From Novilysobacter antarcticus (GTDB lineage: Bacteria; Pseudomonadota; Gammaproteobacteria; Xanthomonadales; Xanthomonadaceae): DNA of 64,000 bases. Under the pieces are notes generated by a model. That model worked only from the letters and a program-made list of their open reading frames with translations. It did no database searches and was not told where the DNA came from. The position numbers were made by a program, and so were the translations under genes. Location of the stretch: contig NZ_JAIEUJ010000002.1 in the NCBI RefSeq assembly GCF_019802285.1, positions 62,001-126,000 on the forward strand. Reading direction: 5' to 3'. Below are positions 16,809 through 27,206 of this stretch, one piece after another. Numbering within the stretch: the stretch's first letter is position 1; each line of letters starts with the position of its first letter.

Positions 16809-18950
16809 GTGAGCCAGACCAAATCGAACGCCTTCAAACCCCGTGTGCTGTTGCTGAGCCTGGCCATCGCGACCGCCGTGTCCGCCTGTTCGTCCCCGGA
16901 CTCCTCCAAGGACGCTTCCAAGGACGCGGCGCGAGCCGCTACGACCTCCAACGGCGAACCCGCCGTCGCAACCCTGACCCTTGACGAGAGCAGCCTGCCG
17001 CCCGTCAACCGCTTCCAGATTTCCGACCTCGATAAGTCCAAGGACGCATGCGCCGATTTCGGCAGTTACGTCAACGGCACCTGGTTGGCTGCCAACCCGA
17101 TTCCCGGAGACCGCACCAGCTGGGGCGCCTTCGAGATGCTGTCGGAGCGCTCCACCGCCGCCCAGCGCCAGCTCGCCGAGCAGGCCGCGGCCGACAAGAA
17201 CGCCACCGGCGTGGAGGCCATCGTCGGCAATTTCTGGGCCACCGGCATGGACGAACAGACGATCAACGCCCAGGGCATCAAGCCGATCCAGTCGCGTCTG
17301 GACGCCATCGCGGCCCTGGATGACCAGCAGAAGATCGCCGACTACCTGCGTACCAGCGCGGCGAAGGGCGAGAACTTCCTGTTTGGCTTCGGTGCCGAGG
17401 CCGACTTCAAGGCCTCCGACATGAACATCGCCTACGCCGCCCAGGGCGGCCTGGGCCTGCCGGACAAAATCTATTACGTGGACGCCGACAAGGCCGACAA
17501 GCTCGCCGCCTACCAGGACCACGTCGCCAAGGTGCTGGAGCTGTCGGGCATCGACGCCGCCCAGGCCGCGGAGCAGGCCAGGCAGGTGGTCGCGTTCGAG
17601 ACGCGCCTGGCCAAGGCCTCCAAATCCAGCGAGGAGATGTCGCGCGACGTCTCGCTGTTCTACAACCCGATGTCACCGGCGGAGGCCGACAAGCTGACGC
17701 CCAATTTCCCGTGGACGACGTTCTTCGAGTCGCAGGGCGTAGCGACACCGAAGATGTTCTCCCTGGCCATCCCCGCCTTCCATGAGGAGGTCAGCAAGAT
17801 GCTGGCCGACGTGCCCGCCGAGCAGTGGCAGGCCTACCTGCGCTTCCACACCGTGGACGGCGCGTCGCCTTACCTGTCGGACGCGTTCGTGCAGGAGAAC
17901 TTCAACTTCTACAGCAAGGCCATGCGCGGCCAGGCGGAGATGAAGGAGCGCGGCAAGCGCGTGCTCGACACCATCGAGAACGAGGCCGGCGAGGCGCTGG
18001 GGCAGCTGTACGTGAAGGTCGCTTTCCCGGCGGAGTCCAAGGCTCAGATGGAGCGCCTGGTGGGCAACCTCAGCGACGCACTGAAGGTCCACCTGGAAGG
18101 CCTGGACTGGATGAGCGACGAGACCAAGGCCAAGGCCATGGAGAAATGGGCGAGCTTCACCCCCAAAATCGGCTTCCCCGACAAGTGGCGCGACTGGAGC
18201 GGACTGAAGACCAGCCGCGACAGCTATATCGAAAACGTCATGGCCGCCAACGAGTTCAACTACAAGTGGAACCTGTCCAAGGTCGGCAAGCCCGTGGACA
18301 AGACCGAATGGGGCATGAGCCCGCAGACGGTCAACGCCTACTACAATCCGCTGGCCAACGAAATCGTGTTCCCGGCCGCGATCCTGCAGCCGCCCTTCTT
18401 CGATCCTGAAGCGACCGACGAGATGAACTATGGCGGCATCGGCGCGGTGATCGGCCACGAGATGATCCACGGTTACGACGACCAGGGCAGCCGCTTCGGA
18501 CCCACCGGCAACTTCGAGAACTGGTGGACGGATGCCGACACCAAGGGCTTCCAGGGCCGCACCGACAAGCTGATCGCCCAGTTCAACGGCTATGAAGCCA
18601 TGCCCGGCAAACACGTCAACGGCAAGCTGACCCTGGGCGAGAACATCGCCGACCTGGGCGGCCTGGCCGTCGCCTACGACGCGATGAAGAAAGCCACCGC
18701 CGGCAAGGACGACCCGATGACCGACGGCATGACGCGTGACCAGCGCTTTTTTGCCAACTGGGCGACGGTATGGCGCCGCAACTTCACCGACGACGAGCTC
18801 AAGGTCCGGCTGGCAACCGACCCGCACGCGCCGGCAAACTTCCGTGCCATCGGTGCGCCTTCGAACATGCCGCAATTCGCCGCGGCGTTCGAGTGCAAGC
18901 CCGGCCAACCGATGGTCCGCGCCAAGGACCAGCAGGTGGTGATCTGGTAA
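16809..18950 (+). CDS. M13 family zinc metallopeptidase, lipoprotein (neprilysin/PepO-like)
   Basis: Secreted endopeptidase of 713 residues. The signal peptide KPRVLLLSLAIATAVSAC ends in a lipobox, so it is anchored as a lipoprotein. The catalytic domain has VIGHEMIHGYDDQGS (HExxH), ENIADLGGLAVAYDA with the third zinc ligand, and NAYYNPLANEIVFPAAILQPPFF, the M13 substrate-binding NAYY segment. Length fits the family. GTG 16809 was chosen because GGAG lies seven bases upstream and the signal peptide follows; ATG 16788 or 16698 are alternatives. Followed by a strong terminator. Confidence 0.93.
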   Translation: MSQTKSNAFKPRVLLLSLAIATAVSACSSPDSSKDASKDAARAATTSNGEPAVATLTLDESSLPPVNRFQISDLDKSKDACADFGSYVNGTWLAANPIPGDRTSWGAFEMLSERSTAAQRQLAEQAAADKNATGVEAIVGNFWATGMDEQTINAQGIKPIQSRLDAIAALDDQQKIADYLRTSAAKGENFLFGFGAEADFKASDMNIAYAAQGGLGLPDKIYYVDADKADKLAAYQDHVAKVLELSGIDAAQAAEQARQVVAFETRLAKASKSSEEMSRDVSLFYNPMSPAEADKLTPNFPWTTFFESQGVATPKMFSLAIPAFHEEVSKMLADVPAEQWQAYLRFHTVDGASPYLSDAFVQENFNFYSKAMRGQAEMKERGKRVLDTIENEAGEALGQLYVKVAFPAESKAQMERLVGNLSDALKVHLEGLDWMSDETKAKAMEKWASFTPKIGFPDKWRDWSGLKTSRDSYIENVMAANEFNYKWNLSKVGKPVDKTEWGMSPQTVNAYYNPLANEIVFPAAILQPPFFDPEATDEMNYGGIGAVIGHEMIHGYDDQGSRFGPTGNFENWWTDADTKGFQGRTDKLIAQFNGYEAMPGKHVNGKLTLGENIADLGGLAVAYDAMKKATAGKDDPMTDGMTRDQRFFANWATVWRRNFTDDELKVRLATDPHAPANFRAIGAPSNMPQFAAAFECKPGQPMVRAKDQQVVIW

Positions 18951-18997
18951 TCATCCCACCGCGGGGTTGCGCATAAACCGGCCAGTCGATGGCCAGC

Positions 18998-19032
18998 AAA
19001 AGGCCCGGATCGATTCCGGGCCTTTTGTTGTT
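18998..19032 (+). terminator. Intrinsic terminator after the M13 peptidase
   Basis: AAAAGGCCCGGA/TCCGGGCCTTTT forms a perfect 12-bp stem with a TCGAT loop, followed by GTTGTT. The A-rich 5' side could also let it work in the other direction. Confidence 0.9.
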
Positions 19033-19061
19033 ACCGTAGTCCGCCGCCCCACCCTGTCGCC

Positions 19062-20399
19062 ATGAACTCCCCAGCACCCGATCACGTCCTCACCCCGAGC
19101 CAGCTCAACACCCTGGCACGCGACCTGCTGGAAGGCGCATTCCCGCTGGTCTGGATCGAGGCGGAGTTGGGCAACGTGGCCCGTCCTTCGTCGGGGCACC
19201 TGTATTTCACCTTGAAGGACTCTCGCGCGCAGGTGCGTTGCGCGATGTTCAAGCCCAAGAGCACGTGGCTGAAGTTCGTCCCCCGCGAAGGCATGAAAGT
19301 GCTCGCTCGGGGACGGCTGACGTTGTACGAGGCGCGCGGCGAGTACCAGATGGTCCTGGACCACATGGAGGAAGCCGGCGAAGGCGCGCTGCGTAGGGCC
19401 TTCGAGGAGCTCAAGGCGCGCCTGCAGGCGGAAGGCCTGTTCGAGCAGGAGCGCAAGCGCGCGCTGCCGCCCTACCCCGCCCGGATCGGCATCATCACCT
19501 CGCCCAGCGGCGCGGCGGTCCGGGACGTGGTGAGCGTTCTGGCACGCCGCTTTCCGCTGGTCCAGGCCGATGTGCTGCCCGTCCAGGTACAGGGCAGCGC
19601 TGCCGCCGGGCAGATCACCGCGATGCTGAACAGCGCGGCTGGGTCGGGTCGCTACGACATCCTCGTACTCGCCCGCGGTGGGGGCTCGCTGGAGGACCTG
19701 TGGGCGTTCAATGACGAGCAACTGGCGCGCGCGATTGCCGCATGCACGGTGCCTGTGGTCTCCGCGGTCGGCCATGAAACCGACTTCAGCCTGTCCGATT
19801 TCGTCGCCGACGTGCGCGCGCCGACACCCTCGGTCGCGGCCGAGTTGCTGGTGCCCTCACGCGAGGACGTCAGCCGCCACCTTCGGGCGCTGGAAACCCG
19901 CTTGGGCAGCCTGCAGTCGCTGCACCTGCGCCATGCGATGCAGCGGACCGACCGCGCCGCGCTGCGCTTGAACGCCATGCGGCCGCGGTCCCGGCTCGAC
20001 CTGCTGCACCGGCGTCAGGCCGAGGCGATGCGGCGGTTGGACGATGTCCTGCGACGCCGCCTGGGCGACTCACATGTGCGCCTACGGCATGCTGAAGCGG
20101 TCCTGCGCATGCACCATCCGCAAAGAAGAATCCAGCAGCTCAGCGAGCGTCTGGCGGCACTGGCAACGCGCCCGCAGGCAGCCGTTGCGCGGCGCATGGC
20201 CAACGACGCACTCGCGCTGCGGGGGCTCGCCCGTTCGCTGGAGGCGGTGAGCCCGCTGGCGACGGTGGCTCGCGGCTACGCCATCGTTCGCCACGAGGAC
20301 GGCCGGGTGGTGCGCAGCGTTCTCGACGCAGCCCCGGGGGACGGACTCCAGTTGCAGCTCGGCGATGGCCGGTTGCGGGTGCGGGTGGAGTCCTCCTGA
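19062..20399 (+). CDS. xseA: Exodeoxyribonuclease VII large subunit
   Basis: Catalytic subunit of single-strand exonuclease VII, which works with the small subunit XseB (not in the window). The N-terminal OB-fold is seen in [21 protein letters not shown], and the catalytic region in [49 protein letters not shown] and [12 protein letters not shown]. Then follow about 130 residues of arginine-rich coiled coil. The 445-residue length is normal. It is convergent with bamC across a 19-base gap. Confidence 0.97.
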   Translation: MNSPAPDHVLTPSQLNTLARDLLEGAFPLVWIEAELGNVARPSSGHLYFTLKDSRAQVRCAMFKPKSTWLKFVPREGMKVLARGRLTLYEARGEYQMVLDHMEEAGEGALRRAFEELKARLQAEGLFEQERKRALPPYPARIGIITSPSGAAVRDVVSVLARRFPLVQADVLPVQVQGSAAAGQITAMLNSAAGSGRYDILVLARGGGSLEDLWAFNDEQLARAIAACTVPVVSAVGHETDFSLSDFVADVRAPTPSVAAELLVPSREDVSRHLRALETRLGSLQSLHLRHAMQRTDRAALRLNAMRPRSRLDLLHRRQAEAMRRLDDVLRRRLGDSHVRLRHAEAVLRMHHPQRRIQQLSERLAALATRPQAAVARRMANDALALRGLARSLEAVSPLATVARGYAIVRHEDGRVVRSVLDAAPGDGLQLQLGDGRLRVRVESS

Positions 20400-20418
20400 C
20401 GTCCGCAATTGGCCGCGG

Positions 20419-20931
20419 TTACTGCCCGCCGACTGCTGCCTTGAGTGTCTCCAGCAACTGGTCGGCCGACGCCTCGCTGGCCGGAGTCGCACGCGGGTTG
20501 AGCGTGGATACCGTCGATCCGCCGGCAGCCGTGTTGACCCGGACCAGGAAGTTCGCGTCCTGATAGGTGAGGTCGAACACACCCAGGGTCTTGGCCCGGT
20601 TGACGATGGCAACCCCGTCGATGGCAGAAAGTGCCTTGTCGATGCGATCGAACGCGGCGTCGCGACCCTCGGCCATGTTGAACCCGGCACTTGCGCTTGA
20701 ATCTGACTTGGGGGTGCTCACCGTCTGCGACGCGGTGACCGACCCCACCGGCGCCTCACCTGTCGCTCCCTCACCCGCCATGACGAGATCCGGCGGCACC
20801 TCAAGCGGGCGCGTCTGTGCCGTATACAGCGAGTTGTCCTTGCGCAGCCAACTGCAACCGGACATTGCAACCAGGCCAACAAGGAGAACGCCAGCGATCG
20901 CGGCGCGGGACATCGGAACGGTGGAACGCAT
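20419..20931 (-). CDS. bamC: BamC-like outer-membrane assembly lipoprotein (short form)
   Basis: A 170-residue lipoprotein with signal AAIAGVLLVGLVAMSGCSWLRKD (lipobox SGC) and an unstructured stretch TRPLEVPPDLV, the segment that in BamC contacts BamD. One helix-grip-like domain follows (AFDRIDKALSAIDGVAIVNRAKTLGVFDLTY). E. coli BamC is about twice as long with two such domains, so this is a short form. Its place 13 bases after dapA matches the dapA-bamC pair of other gammaproteobacteria and is the strongest support for the name. Confidence 0.75.
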   Translation of the reverse strand: MRSTVPMSRAAIAGVLLVGLVAMSGCSWLRKDNSLYTAQTRPLEVPPDLVMAGEGATGEAPVGSVTASQTVSTPKSDSSASAGFNMAEGRDAAFDRIDKALSAIDGVAIVNRAKTLGVFDLTYQDANFLVRVNTAAGGSTVSTLNPRATPASEASADQLLETLKAAVGGQ

Positions 20932-20944
20932 GGGAATCTCCAGG

Positions 20945-21850
20945 TCAGCCAGCGACGTCAGCGTCACAGGCAAGTTCAAGTTCACGGACCGCTGCGGCAA
21001 CCGCAACGGCCGCATCATGGTGGGCTGCAGAAAGTGGCAGCAAGGGCAGGCGCAGACCGGTCCCGATCTGCTGGCGCGCGAGCAGCGCCTTGACCGGAAT
21101 CGGATTGGATTCGACGCCCAGAAATGCGTAGATGTCCGCCATCCGCGAGCTCCAGCCGGAAGCCGCGTCGCTTTTGCCATTGCGGGCAAGTTCGCACAGG
21201 CGCCGGAATGCGCGCGGAACGACGTTGGAAGCGACAGAGATCACGCCGTCGGCGCCAGCGAGCATCGCCCGGCAGGCGGTCGCGTCATCACCGGAGAGAA
21301 CGACGAAATCGTCGGCGCGATATGCCAGCAATGCCTGCATCCGCTGCGGCTCGCTGGACGCCTCCTTGATACCGACGATGCGCGGATGGCCGGCGAGTTG
21401 GGCGACCGTATCGGGCAGCATGTCCACCCCGGTGCGGCCGGGGACGTTGTAGAGCAGGATCGGCAGCGCGCCGTCATCGGCGACAGCGCGATAGTGCGCG
21501 ACCAGACCCGGCTGGGTGGGACGCACATACGCAGGGGTCACCACCAGCGCCGCGTCGGCGCCCAGCGCCGCGGCACGGCGGGTCTGCTCGATGGTCTTGG
21601 CGGTGGCGGAGTGCCCGGTGCCGGCGATCACCGGCACCCGCCCGCCGACTCGCTCGACCGCCATGCGCAGCAGCACGTCGAACTCGGAATCAAACAGCGC
21701 CGCGGCCTCGCCGGTCGAGCCGGCGACCACAAGCGCCTCGGTGCCGCCGTCCAGCTGCAGATCGATGAAGCGTGCCCACGCATCCAGATCCAGCTCGCCG
21801 TCGACGTCGAATGGGGTTGCCAGTGCGGTGATGCTGCCGGAAAGTCGCAA
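20945..21850 (-). CDS. dapA: 4-hydroxy-tetrahydrodipicolinate synthase
   Basis: First committed enzyme of lysine and diaminopimelate synthesis, condensing pyruvate with aspartate semialdehyde. A 301-residue aldolase barrel with [20 protein letters not shown], the catalytic tyrosine in [13 protein letters not shown] and the Schiff-base lysine in VGIKEASSE. No ATG or GTG lies near the conserved start; the TTG at 21850 (encoding [11 protein letters not shown]) was chosen. The open frame up to 22060 overlaps the divergent gcvR region and looks unlike the family. Confidence 0.95.
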   Translation of the reverse strand: MRLSGSITALATPFDVDGELDLDAWARFIDLQLDGGTEALVVAGSTGEAAALFDSEFDVLLRMAVERVGGRVPVIAGTGHSATAKTIEQTRRAAALGADAALVVTPAYVRPTQPGLVAHYRAVADDGALPILLYNVPGRTGVDMLPDTVAQLAGHPRIVGIKEASSEPQRMQALLAYRADDFVVLSGDDATACRAMLAGADGVISVASNVVPRAFRRLCELARNGKSDAASGWSSRMADIYAFLGVESNPIPVKALLARQQIGTGLRLPLLPLSAAHHDAAVAVAAAVRELELACDADVAG

Positions 21851-22047
21851 GTCGGGGGCCTTGTGCGGTGGAGGTGCTGGGGTGTGGGTTATCGCGCGGG
21901 GTGACGTGCCGATGTTACTTGCGGCGCGAAAGCACGGGCAAGTATGCTGCCTGCAGCCCCGCTCCGCTCGCGGAACGCGGTTCAGCTCCCGGCGACGCGC
22001 GGTTGCGCACCGGACCGGAGCCAGTCCCCACATTTGCAGGCGAAGCC

Positions 22048-22608
22048 TTGACCGATCCAATCCCCCGGCCGTCGCCGAACGAAAACCACCTCCTGATCAA
22101 CGCCTATTCGACGCATCCGGACTCTCCCTTGTTGCCGGTCTCGCGGCGGATCACCGAAAGCGGCTGCAACCTGGTCGATGCGCGACTGTCCACCGTCGGC
22201 CGGGATGTCTCGGTCACGGCCCTGGCGATGGGCTCGTGGGACGCGATCGCCAAGCTGGAAGCGATGCTGACCCGGCTGGAGCGCGAGGACAGCATCAAGC
22301 TGATCTGGTACCGCACCGGCGAGAAAGAAGCCCAGTCCGACCTGCTGCCCTACATCGTCGAGGTCGTGGCCGCCGACAAGCCCGGGATCACCTTCCAGCT
22401 GGCTGATTTCTTCGATCGCCAGGGCATCAGCATCGAAAGCCTGCATTGCACCCGCTATCGGGCGATGCAGACCGGCGCGGACATGTTCTCCGCGCAGATC
22501 ACCATCGGCGTGCCGGCCAGCATGCATATTGCGGCCCTGCGCGATGACTTCCTGGAGTTCTGCGACCACCTCAACCTGGACGCGATCCTGGACCCGATGA
22601 AGTTCTGA
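22048..22608 (+). CDS. gcvR: Glycine cleavage system regulator GcvR (double ACT domain)
   Basis: A 186-residue protein with two ACT-like domains ([22 protein letters not shown] and [22 protein letters not shown]). In E. coli GcvR binds GcvA and represses the glycine cleavage operon when glycine is low. It sits between divergent dapA and bcp exactly as in E. coli, which supports the name. The start is inferred as TTG 22048 ([16 protein letters not shown]), because the upstream part of the frame is low-complexity and lies in the dapA promoter region. Confidence 0.85.
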   Translation: MTDPIPRPSPNENHLLINAYSTHPDSPLLPVSRRITESGCNLVDARLSTVGRDVSVTALAMGSWDAIAKLEAMLTRLEREDSIKLIWYRTGEKEAQSDLLPYIVEVVAADKPGITFQLADFFDRQGISIESLHCTRYRAMQTGADMFSAQITIGVPASMHIAALRDDFLEFCDHLNLDAILDPMKF

Positions 22609-22620
22609 GGAGACCCGTTG

Positions 22621-23100
22621 ATGCTCGACACCGGTGACGCCGTTCCCGCCGATCTCCCGCTGGCGCTGTCCAGTGGCGATACCACCACCCTCGCCGACTA
22701 CCGTGGCCAATGGCTGGTGCTGTACTTCTACCCCAAGGACCACACGCCGGGTTGCACCACCGAGAGCCGCGACTTCACCGCGCTGCTGCCTCAGTTCGAG
22801 GCGGCCGGCGCGCGCATCCTGGGCGTCTCCCGTGACTCGGTGAAAACCCACCAGAACTTCATCGCCAAGCAGGAACTGGGTTTTGCACTGGTCAGCGATG
22901 CCGACGAGGCGCTGTGCAACGCTTTCGGGGTCATCCGGGAGAAGAACATGTACGGCCGCAAGGTGATGGGCATCGTGCGCAGCACGTACCTGATCGACCC
23001 TGATGGCGTGATCGCGCACGTGTGGCAGCCGGTGAAGGTGCCGGGCCACGCCCAGGCGGTGCTGGATGTACTGCTGACGCACGCCGAGACGGGATCCTGA
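22621..23100 (+). CDS. bcp: Thioredoxin-dependent peroxiredoxin, Bcp/PrxQ type
   Basis: Reduces hydrogen peroxide and organic peroxides. The 159-residue protein has the active-site motif YPKDHTPGCTTESRDF with peroxidatic Cys45. The usual Bcp resolving cysteine five residues later is missing (Arg50 stands there). The only other cysteine is Cys99 in EALCNAFGV, so this may be a one-cysteine enzyme or use a different partner. It is preceded by GGAGACCC and follows gcvR by 12 bases. A TTG three bases earlier is a less likely start. Confidence 0.93.
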   Translation: MLDTGDAVPADLPLALSSGDTTTLADYRGQWLVLYFYPKDHTPGCTTESRDFTALLPQFEAAGARILGVSRDSVKTHQNFIAKQELGFALVSDADEALCNAFGVIREKNMYGRKVMGIVRSTYLIDPDGVIAHVWQPVKVPGHAQAVLDVLLTHAETGS

Positions 23101-23143
23101 CGGCGCGCAACCCCCAACCATTGAACGCGCTGCGGAGTTTGCG

Positions 23144-24541
23144 ATGACCGGAAGCAAGCGGATCTACGTGCTGGATACCAACGTGCTGATGCACGACCCC
23201 ACGGCGCTGTACAAGTTCCAGGAGCACGACGTCTACCTCCCGATGCAGGTGATCGAGGAGCTGGACGCCGGCAAGAAGGGCACCACCGACGCCAGCCGCA
23301 ACGCGCGCCAGGTCAGCCGTTTCCTCAACGAGCTGGTCGAAGCTGCCGGTACCGAGAAGATCGCCACCGGCATCCCGCTGACCCCGCCGGGCGGCCTGCA
23401 GTTGCGGGGCCAGACCAGCGCTGGCTGCCTGCGCTTCCAGACCGACAACTTCGATGCCGGCAAGCGCTTTGGCGCGGTGGTTCCCGACAACGCGATCCTC
23501 GGCGCTATCCTGGCCCTGCAGGAAGCCGAGCCCGCGGCCAACGTGGTGTTCGTGTCCAAGGACATCAACCTGCGGATCAAGTCGGCGATCGCCGGGATCG
23601 TATCGGAGGATTACGAAAACGACCGCGCGCTGGATGATTTCAGCCTGCTCTACACCGGCGCCACCGAGCTGCCGGCAGACTTCTGGCGGCGCCATGGCAA
23701 GGACCTGCGCTCATGGACGGATCGCGGCCACACTTACTACGAGGTCAACCGGATCGAGGGCGACAGCTGGTATCCCAACCAGTTCCTGTACCTTCCCGGC
23801 GATGACGACACCGAGCTGAGGGTGACCTCGGTCGGCGAGCACAGCGTGATCCTGCGGATCGTCGATGACTACCGCCACGTCCAGCACGCGGTTTGGGGGA
23901 TCACCGCGCGCAACCGCGAGCAAAACTTCGCCCTGAACGCGCTGATGGACCCGGAGATCGACTTCGTCACCCTGCTGGGCACGGCCGGCACCGGCAAGAC
24001 GCTGCTCGCGCTGGCCGCGGGACTGGCGCAGACCATGGACCAGCAGCGCTACCGCGAGATCATCATGACCCGCGCCACGGTAAGCGTCGGCGAGGACATC
24101 GGCTTCCTGCCCGGTACCGAGGAGGAGAAGATGACGCCGTGGATGGGCGCGCTGACCGACAACCTGGAAGTGCTCACCCACAACCAGTCCGGCGGCAGCT
24201 GGGGCCGGGCGGCAACCAACGACCTGCTGGCGAGCCGGATCAAGATCCGCGCCCTGAACTTCATGCGCGGCCGCACGTTTCTGAGCCGCTGGCTGATCCT
24301 GGACGAGGCGCAGAACCTGACGCCCAAGCAGATGAAGACGCTGATCACCCGCGCCGGCCCTGGCACCAAGATCATCTGCCTGGGCAACGTCGAGCAGATC
24401 GACACGCCCTACCTCACCGAGACCACGTCCGGACTGACCTACGCGGTCGACCGGTTCAAAGACTGGCCGCACAGTGCGCACGTAACGCTGCGCCGCGGCG
24501 AGCGCTCACGCCTGGCCGACTACGCCTCCGAGGTGCTCTGA
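23144..24541 (+). CDS. PIN-PhoH family ATPase
   Basis: A 465-residue two-domain protein. An N-terminal PIN-type nuclease domain (IYVLDTNVLMHDP, with the first acidic residue at D11) is followed by a PhoH-type P-loop ATPase with Walker A LLGTAGTGKTLLAL near residue 275, Walker B RWLILDEAQNLTPKQMKTL and GPGTKIICLGN. The PIN-PhoH combination is known in bacteria as a putative RNA helicase-ribonuclease. The last 22 bases overlap the convergent SulP gene. Confidence 0.92.
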   Translation: MTGSKRIYVLDTNVLMHDPTALYKFQEHDVYLPMQVIEELDAGKKGTTDASRNARQVSRFLNELVEAAGTEKIATGIPLTPPGGLQLRGQTSAGCLRFQTDNFDAGKRFGAVVPDNAILGAILALQEAEPAANVVFVSKDINLRIKSAIAGIVSEDYENDRALDDFSLLYTGATELPADFWRRHGKDLRSWTDRGHTYYEVNRIEGDSWYPNQFLYLPGDDDTELRVTSVGEHSVILRIVDDYRHVQHAVWGITARNREQNFALNALMDPEIDFVTLLGTAGTGKTLLALAAGLAQTMDQQRYREIIMTRATVSVGEDIGFLPGTEEEKMTPWMGALTDNLEVLTHNQSGGSWGRAATNDLLASRIKIRALNFMRGRTFLSRWLILDEAQNLTPKQMKTLITRAGPGTKIICLGNVEQIDTPYLTETTSGLTYAVDRFKDWPHSAHVTLRRGERSRLADYASEVL

Positions 24542-26205
24542 GGCGGGAGCGCTGCGTTGTCGGCGCGCTCGCGCTCCACGTATGCGAGCGCTTCACCCAG
24601 ATCGGCGAAATAGCTGGCCGGGTCGGCGCGACTGACGATCCCGGCACGGACCAGCTTGCGCAGCACGCGCAGGCTGGCGCCACACAGCAGGATGCGCACG
24701 CCCTTTTTCGCCTGCGCCTGGATCGTCGTATCCAGCCGCTTCAGGCCGGTCGCGTCCAGCAACGGCACCCGATCCAGCCGCAGGACGAGGAACTCGGGCG
24801 CATCGCGGCTCCAGGACAATGCGCGATCCAGCGACTCCACCGAGCCGAAGAAGAACGGCCCGTTGATCGAATACACCATCACGCCTGACGGCAGCTGCTC
24901 GACGCCCAGCCGAGCCAGTTCCGCGCGCAGCGAATGCGGGTCCTGCTCCAGCACCTCGACGGAAGACGACATGCGGCGCACGAACTGGAACATGGCCAGG
25001 ATCACGCCGATGTTCACCGCCACCACCAGGTCGGTAAAGATGGTCAGTGTGAAGGTGATCAGCAGGATGACCATGTCCGCGCGGGGTGCGCGGCGCACCA
25101 TGCGCACGAAGCGGCCCGCCTCGCTCATGTTCCAGGCAACGACGAACAGGATCGCCGCCAGCGCCGCCAGCGGCACCTTTCCGGCGTAGGGAGCGATCAC
25201 CAGCAGCACGAGTACCAGCGTGATGGAGTGGACGATGCCGGCCAGCGGGCTGGTGGCGCCGTTGCGGAAGTTGGTCGCGGTACGGGCCAGCGCCCCGGTC
25301 GCGGCGATGCCGCCAAACAGGGGCGAGACGATGTTGGCCACGCCCTGCCCGATCAGTTCCTGGTTGGAGTTGTGCCGTGTGCCGGCCATGCCGTCGGCAA
25401 CCACTGCCGAGAGCAACGACTCGATCGCCCCCAACATCGCGATGGTGAAGGCGGCCGGCAGCAGCATGGTGATCTGATCGAAGCTCATCTCCGGCCAACG
25501 GAAGGAAGGCAATGTGCGCGGTATGGCCCCGTAGGCCGACTCGATGGTTGCAACGCCGGGCAACGTGAACGCCGTTGTCAGTACCGTCGCCGCTATCATC
25601 GCCAGCAAAGGCCCGGGCACCTTGGACAGGCCGGGAACGCGTGGCCCCAGAAGCACCAGCGCCAAGCTCCCCAACCCGATAAGCGTGGTGGGCCAATGCA
25701 GCTGCGGGAACGACTGCAGCAGGACGAAGGTCTTCTGATAAAACGCCTCACCTTCCGGTGCCGGCAGGCCGAAGAAATACTGCCACTGGCCGACCCAGAT
25801 GATCACCGCGATACCGGCAGTGAAACCCACGATCACCGGGTCGGAGATGTAGCGGATCACCGATCCCAGCCGTGCCAGACCCATCAGCACCAGGATCACG
25901 CCTGCCATCAGCGTCGCCACCAGCAGACCTTCCACGCCGAACTGGGCGACCACGCCGGCGAGGATGACGATGAAGGCGCCGGTCGGACCGGCAATCTGGA
26001 TACGGGTGCCACCGAAGATCGACACCAGCAGCCCGGCGATGATCGCGGTGTACAACCCCTGCTCGGGCTTGACGCCCGACGCGATCGCGAACGCCATCGC
26101 CAACGGCAAGGCAACGATGCCCACGATGACCCCGGCGACGATATTGGGCAGCCATTGGGCGCGCTTGAACAAGCCGGCGCGATAACTCTCGACCAGTGCG
26201 ATCAT
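24520..26205 (-). CDS. SulP family inorganic anion transporter with STAS domain
   Basis: A 561-residue inner-membrane transporter of the SLC26/SulP family (sulfate, bicarbonate or related anions). It opens with a helix and GVIVGIVALPLAMAFAIASG, the first transport motif, then shows FGGTRIQIAGPTGAFIVI and many hydrophobic helices. A cytoplasmic STAS domain lies at about 430-545 (SINGPFFFGSVESLDRAL, LRLDRVPLLDATGLKRL). ATG 26205 (MIALVESYRAGLF) fits the family start better than ATG 26256. The substrate cannot be read from sequence, and no carbonic anhydrase or sulfate gene is adjacent. Confidence 0.93.
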   Translation of the reverse strand: MIALVESYRAGLFKRAQWLPNIVAGVIVGIVALPLAMAFAIASGVKPEQGLYTAIIAGLLVSIFGGTRIQIAGPTGAFIVILAGVVAQFGVEGLLVATLMAGVILVLMGLARLGSVIRYISDPVIVGFTAGIAVIIWVGQWQYFFGLPAPEGEAFYQKTFVLLQSFPQLHWPTTLIGLGSLALVLLGPRVPGLSKVPGPLLAMIAATVLTTAFTLPGVATIESAYGAIPRTLPSFRWPEMSFDQITMLLPAAFTIAMLGAIESLLSAVVADGMAGTRHNSNQELIGQGVANIVSPLFGGIAATGALARTATNFRNGATSPLAGIVHSITLVLVLLVIAPYAGKVPLAALAAILFVVAWNMSEAGRFVRMVRRAPRADMVILLITFTLTIFTDLVVAVNIGVILAMFQFVRRMSSSVEVLEQDPHSLRAELARLGVEQLPSGVMVYSINGPFFFGSVESLDRALSWSRDAPEFLVLRLDRVPLLDATGLKRLDTTIQAQAKKGVRILLCGASLRVLRKLVRAGIVSRADPASYFADLGEALAYVERERADNAALPPQSTSEA

Positions 26206-26340
26206 GCCGGCGGCATCCAGAAGCAATCGTTTCGAATCAAGACCGCGACTTCCCAAGGATGGAACCCGGGACGAATTCTACGCTACCGGTTTTCGCTCGA
26301 TGGTATCGTCGCGTGCCCTTCCGCTGCTCTGACCACGCCC

Positions 26341-27165
26341 ATGAATTCCTCCCAGGTTGTCTGCGCCCTGACCATCGCCGGCTCCGACTCCGGTGGCGGT
26401 GCAGGCATCCAGGCCGACCTGAAGACGTTCGCGGCCCACCGCGTGCACGGGTTGAGCGCCATCGCGGCGCTCACCGCGCAGCACACCCGCGGGGTGACCG
26501 CGGTGCATGTCCCCGACACGGGCTTCCTGCGCGCACAGATCGATGCCTGTTTCGACGACTTCCGGATCGGCGCGGTGAAGCTGGGCATGCTGGCCAGCGC
26601 CGAGGTCATCCTCGCCGCTGCCGATGCGCTGGAGCACTATCGACCCGCGCACGTGGTCCTGGACCCGGTAATGGTGGCAACCTCGGGCGCACGCCTGCTA
26701 GAACCGGCGGCACTGGCGGCCCTGCGTGAGCGCTTGCTGCCACTTGCCACGCTGCTCACCCCCAACCTGCCCGAGGCGGAGTTGCTGCTCGGGCATCCGG
26801 TGACCACCCAAGCTGCGATGCAGGAAGCCTGCCGCAGCCTGCTGGCCGCCGGTGCGCGCGCCGTGCTGCTGAAGGGCGGTCATCTGGAAGACGGTGGCGA
26901 TGTCATCGACCTGCTGGCCACGTCCGCGGATGCCGCCATCGAGTCGATCCGGCACCCGCGCCTGGACCTTGAAGCGCATGGCACCGGTTGCACCCTGGCC
27001 TCGGCCATTGCCGCCAACCTGGCGCTGGGCTCGGATCTCTCGACTGCGTGCCGGGACGCGTCCGATTACGTCCACCGGGCGCTGCTGGGCGGCTACCGTC
27101 CAGGCCGCGCCGACATGGTGGTGCTGGACCACTTCGGTGCCGGGGCATCCGGCACGGCGCGCTGA
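26341..27165 (+). CDS. thiD: Hydroxymethylpyrimidine/phosphomethylpyrimidine kinase
   Basis: Phosphorylates HMP and HMP-P in thiamine synthesis. The 274-residue ribokinase-like protein has [58 protein letters not shown] and the anion-hole motif [17 protein letters not shown] 26341 is the family start; the same frame runs open far upstream as antisense of the SulP gene and is not coding there. No thiamine riboswitch was recognised in the 135-base gap upstream. Confidence 0.96.
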   Translation: MNSSQVVCALTIAGSDSGGGAGIQADLKTFAAHRVHGLSAIAALTAQHTRGVTAVHVPDTGFLRAQIDACFDDFRIGAVKLGMLASAEVILAAADALEHYRPAHVVLDPVMVATSGARLLEPAALAALRERLLPLATLLTPNLPEAELLLGHPVTTQAAMQEACRSLLAAGARAVLLKGGHLEDGGDVIDLLATSADAAIESIRHPRLDLEAHGTGCTLASAIAANLALGSDLSTACRDASDYVHRALLGGYRPGRADMVVLDHFGAGASGTAR

Positions 27166-27206
27166 TTTTGCCTGCAAGCCGGAGCCCGCACGCAGGCACG
27201 TTGCCG

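Noticed and set aside
26206-26340. Possible thiamine riboswitch before thiD
   Set aside because: No conserved THI-box elements (such as CUGAGA and its partner) were seen in the 135-base gap.
24934-27165. Very long plus-strand frame (743 codons) ending in thiD
   Set aside because: Only the part from ATG 26341 matches ThiD; the rest is antisense to the SulP gene and rich in His/Gln/Asp/Arg as expected of a shadow frame in GC-rich DNA.
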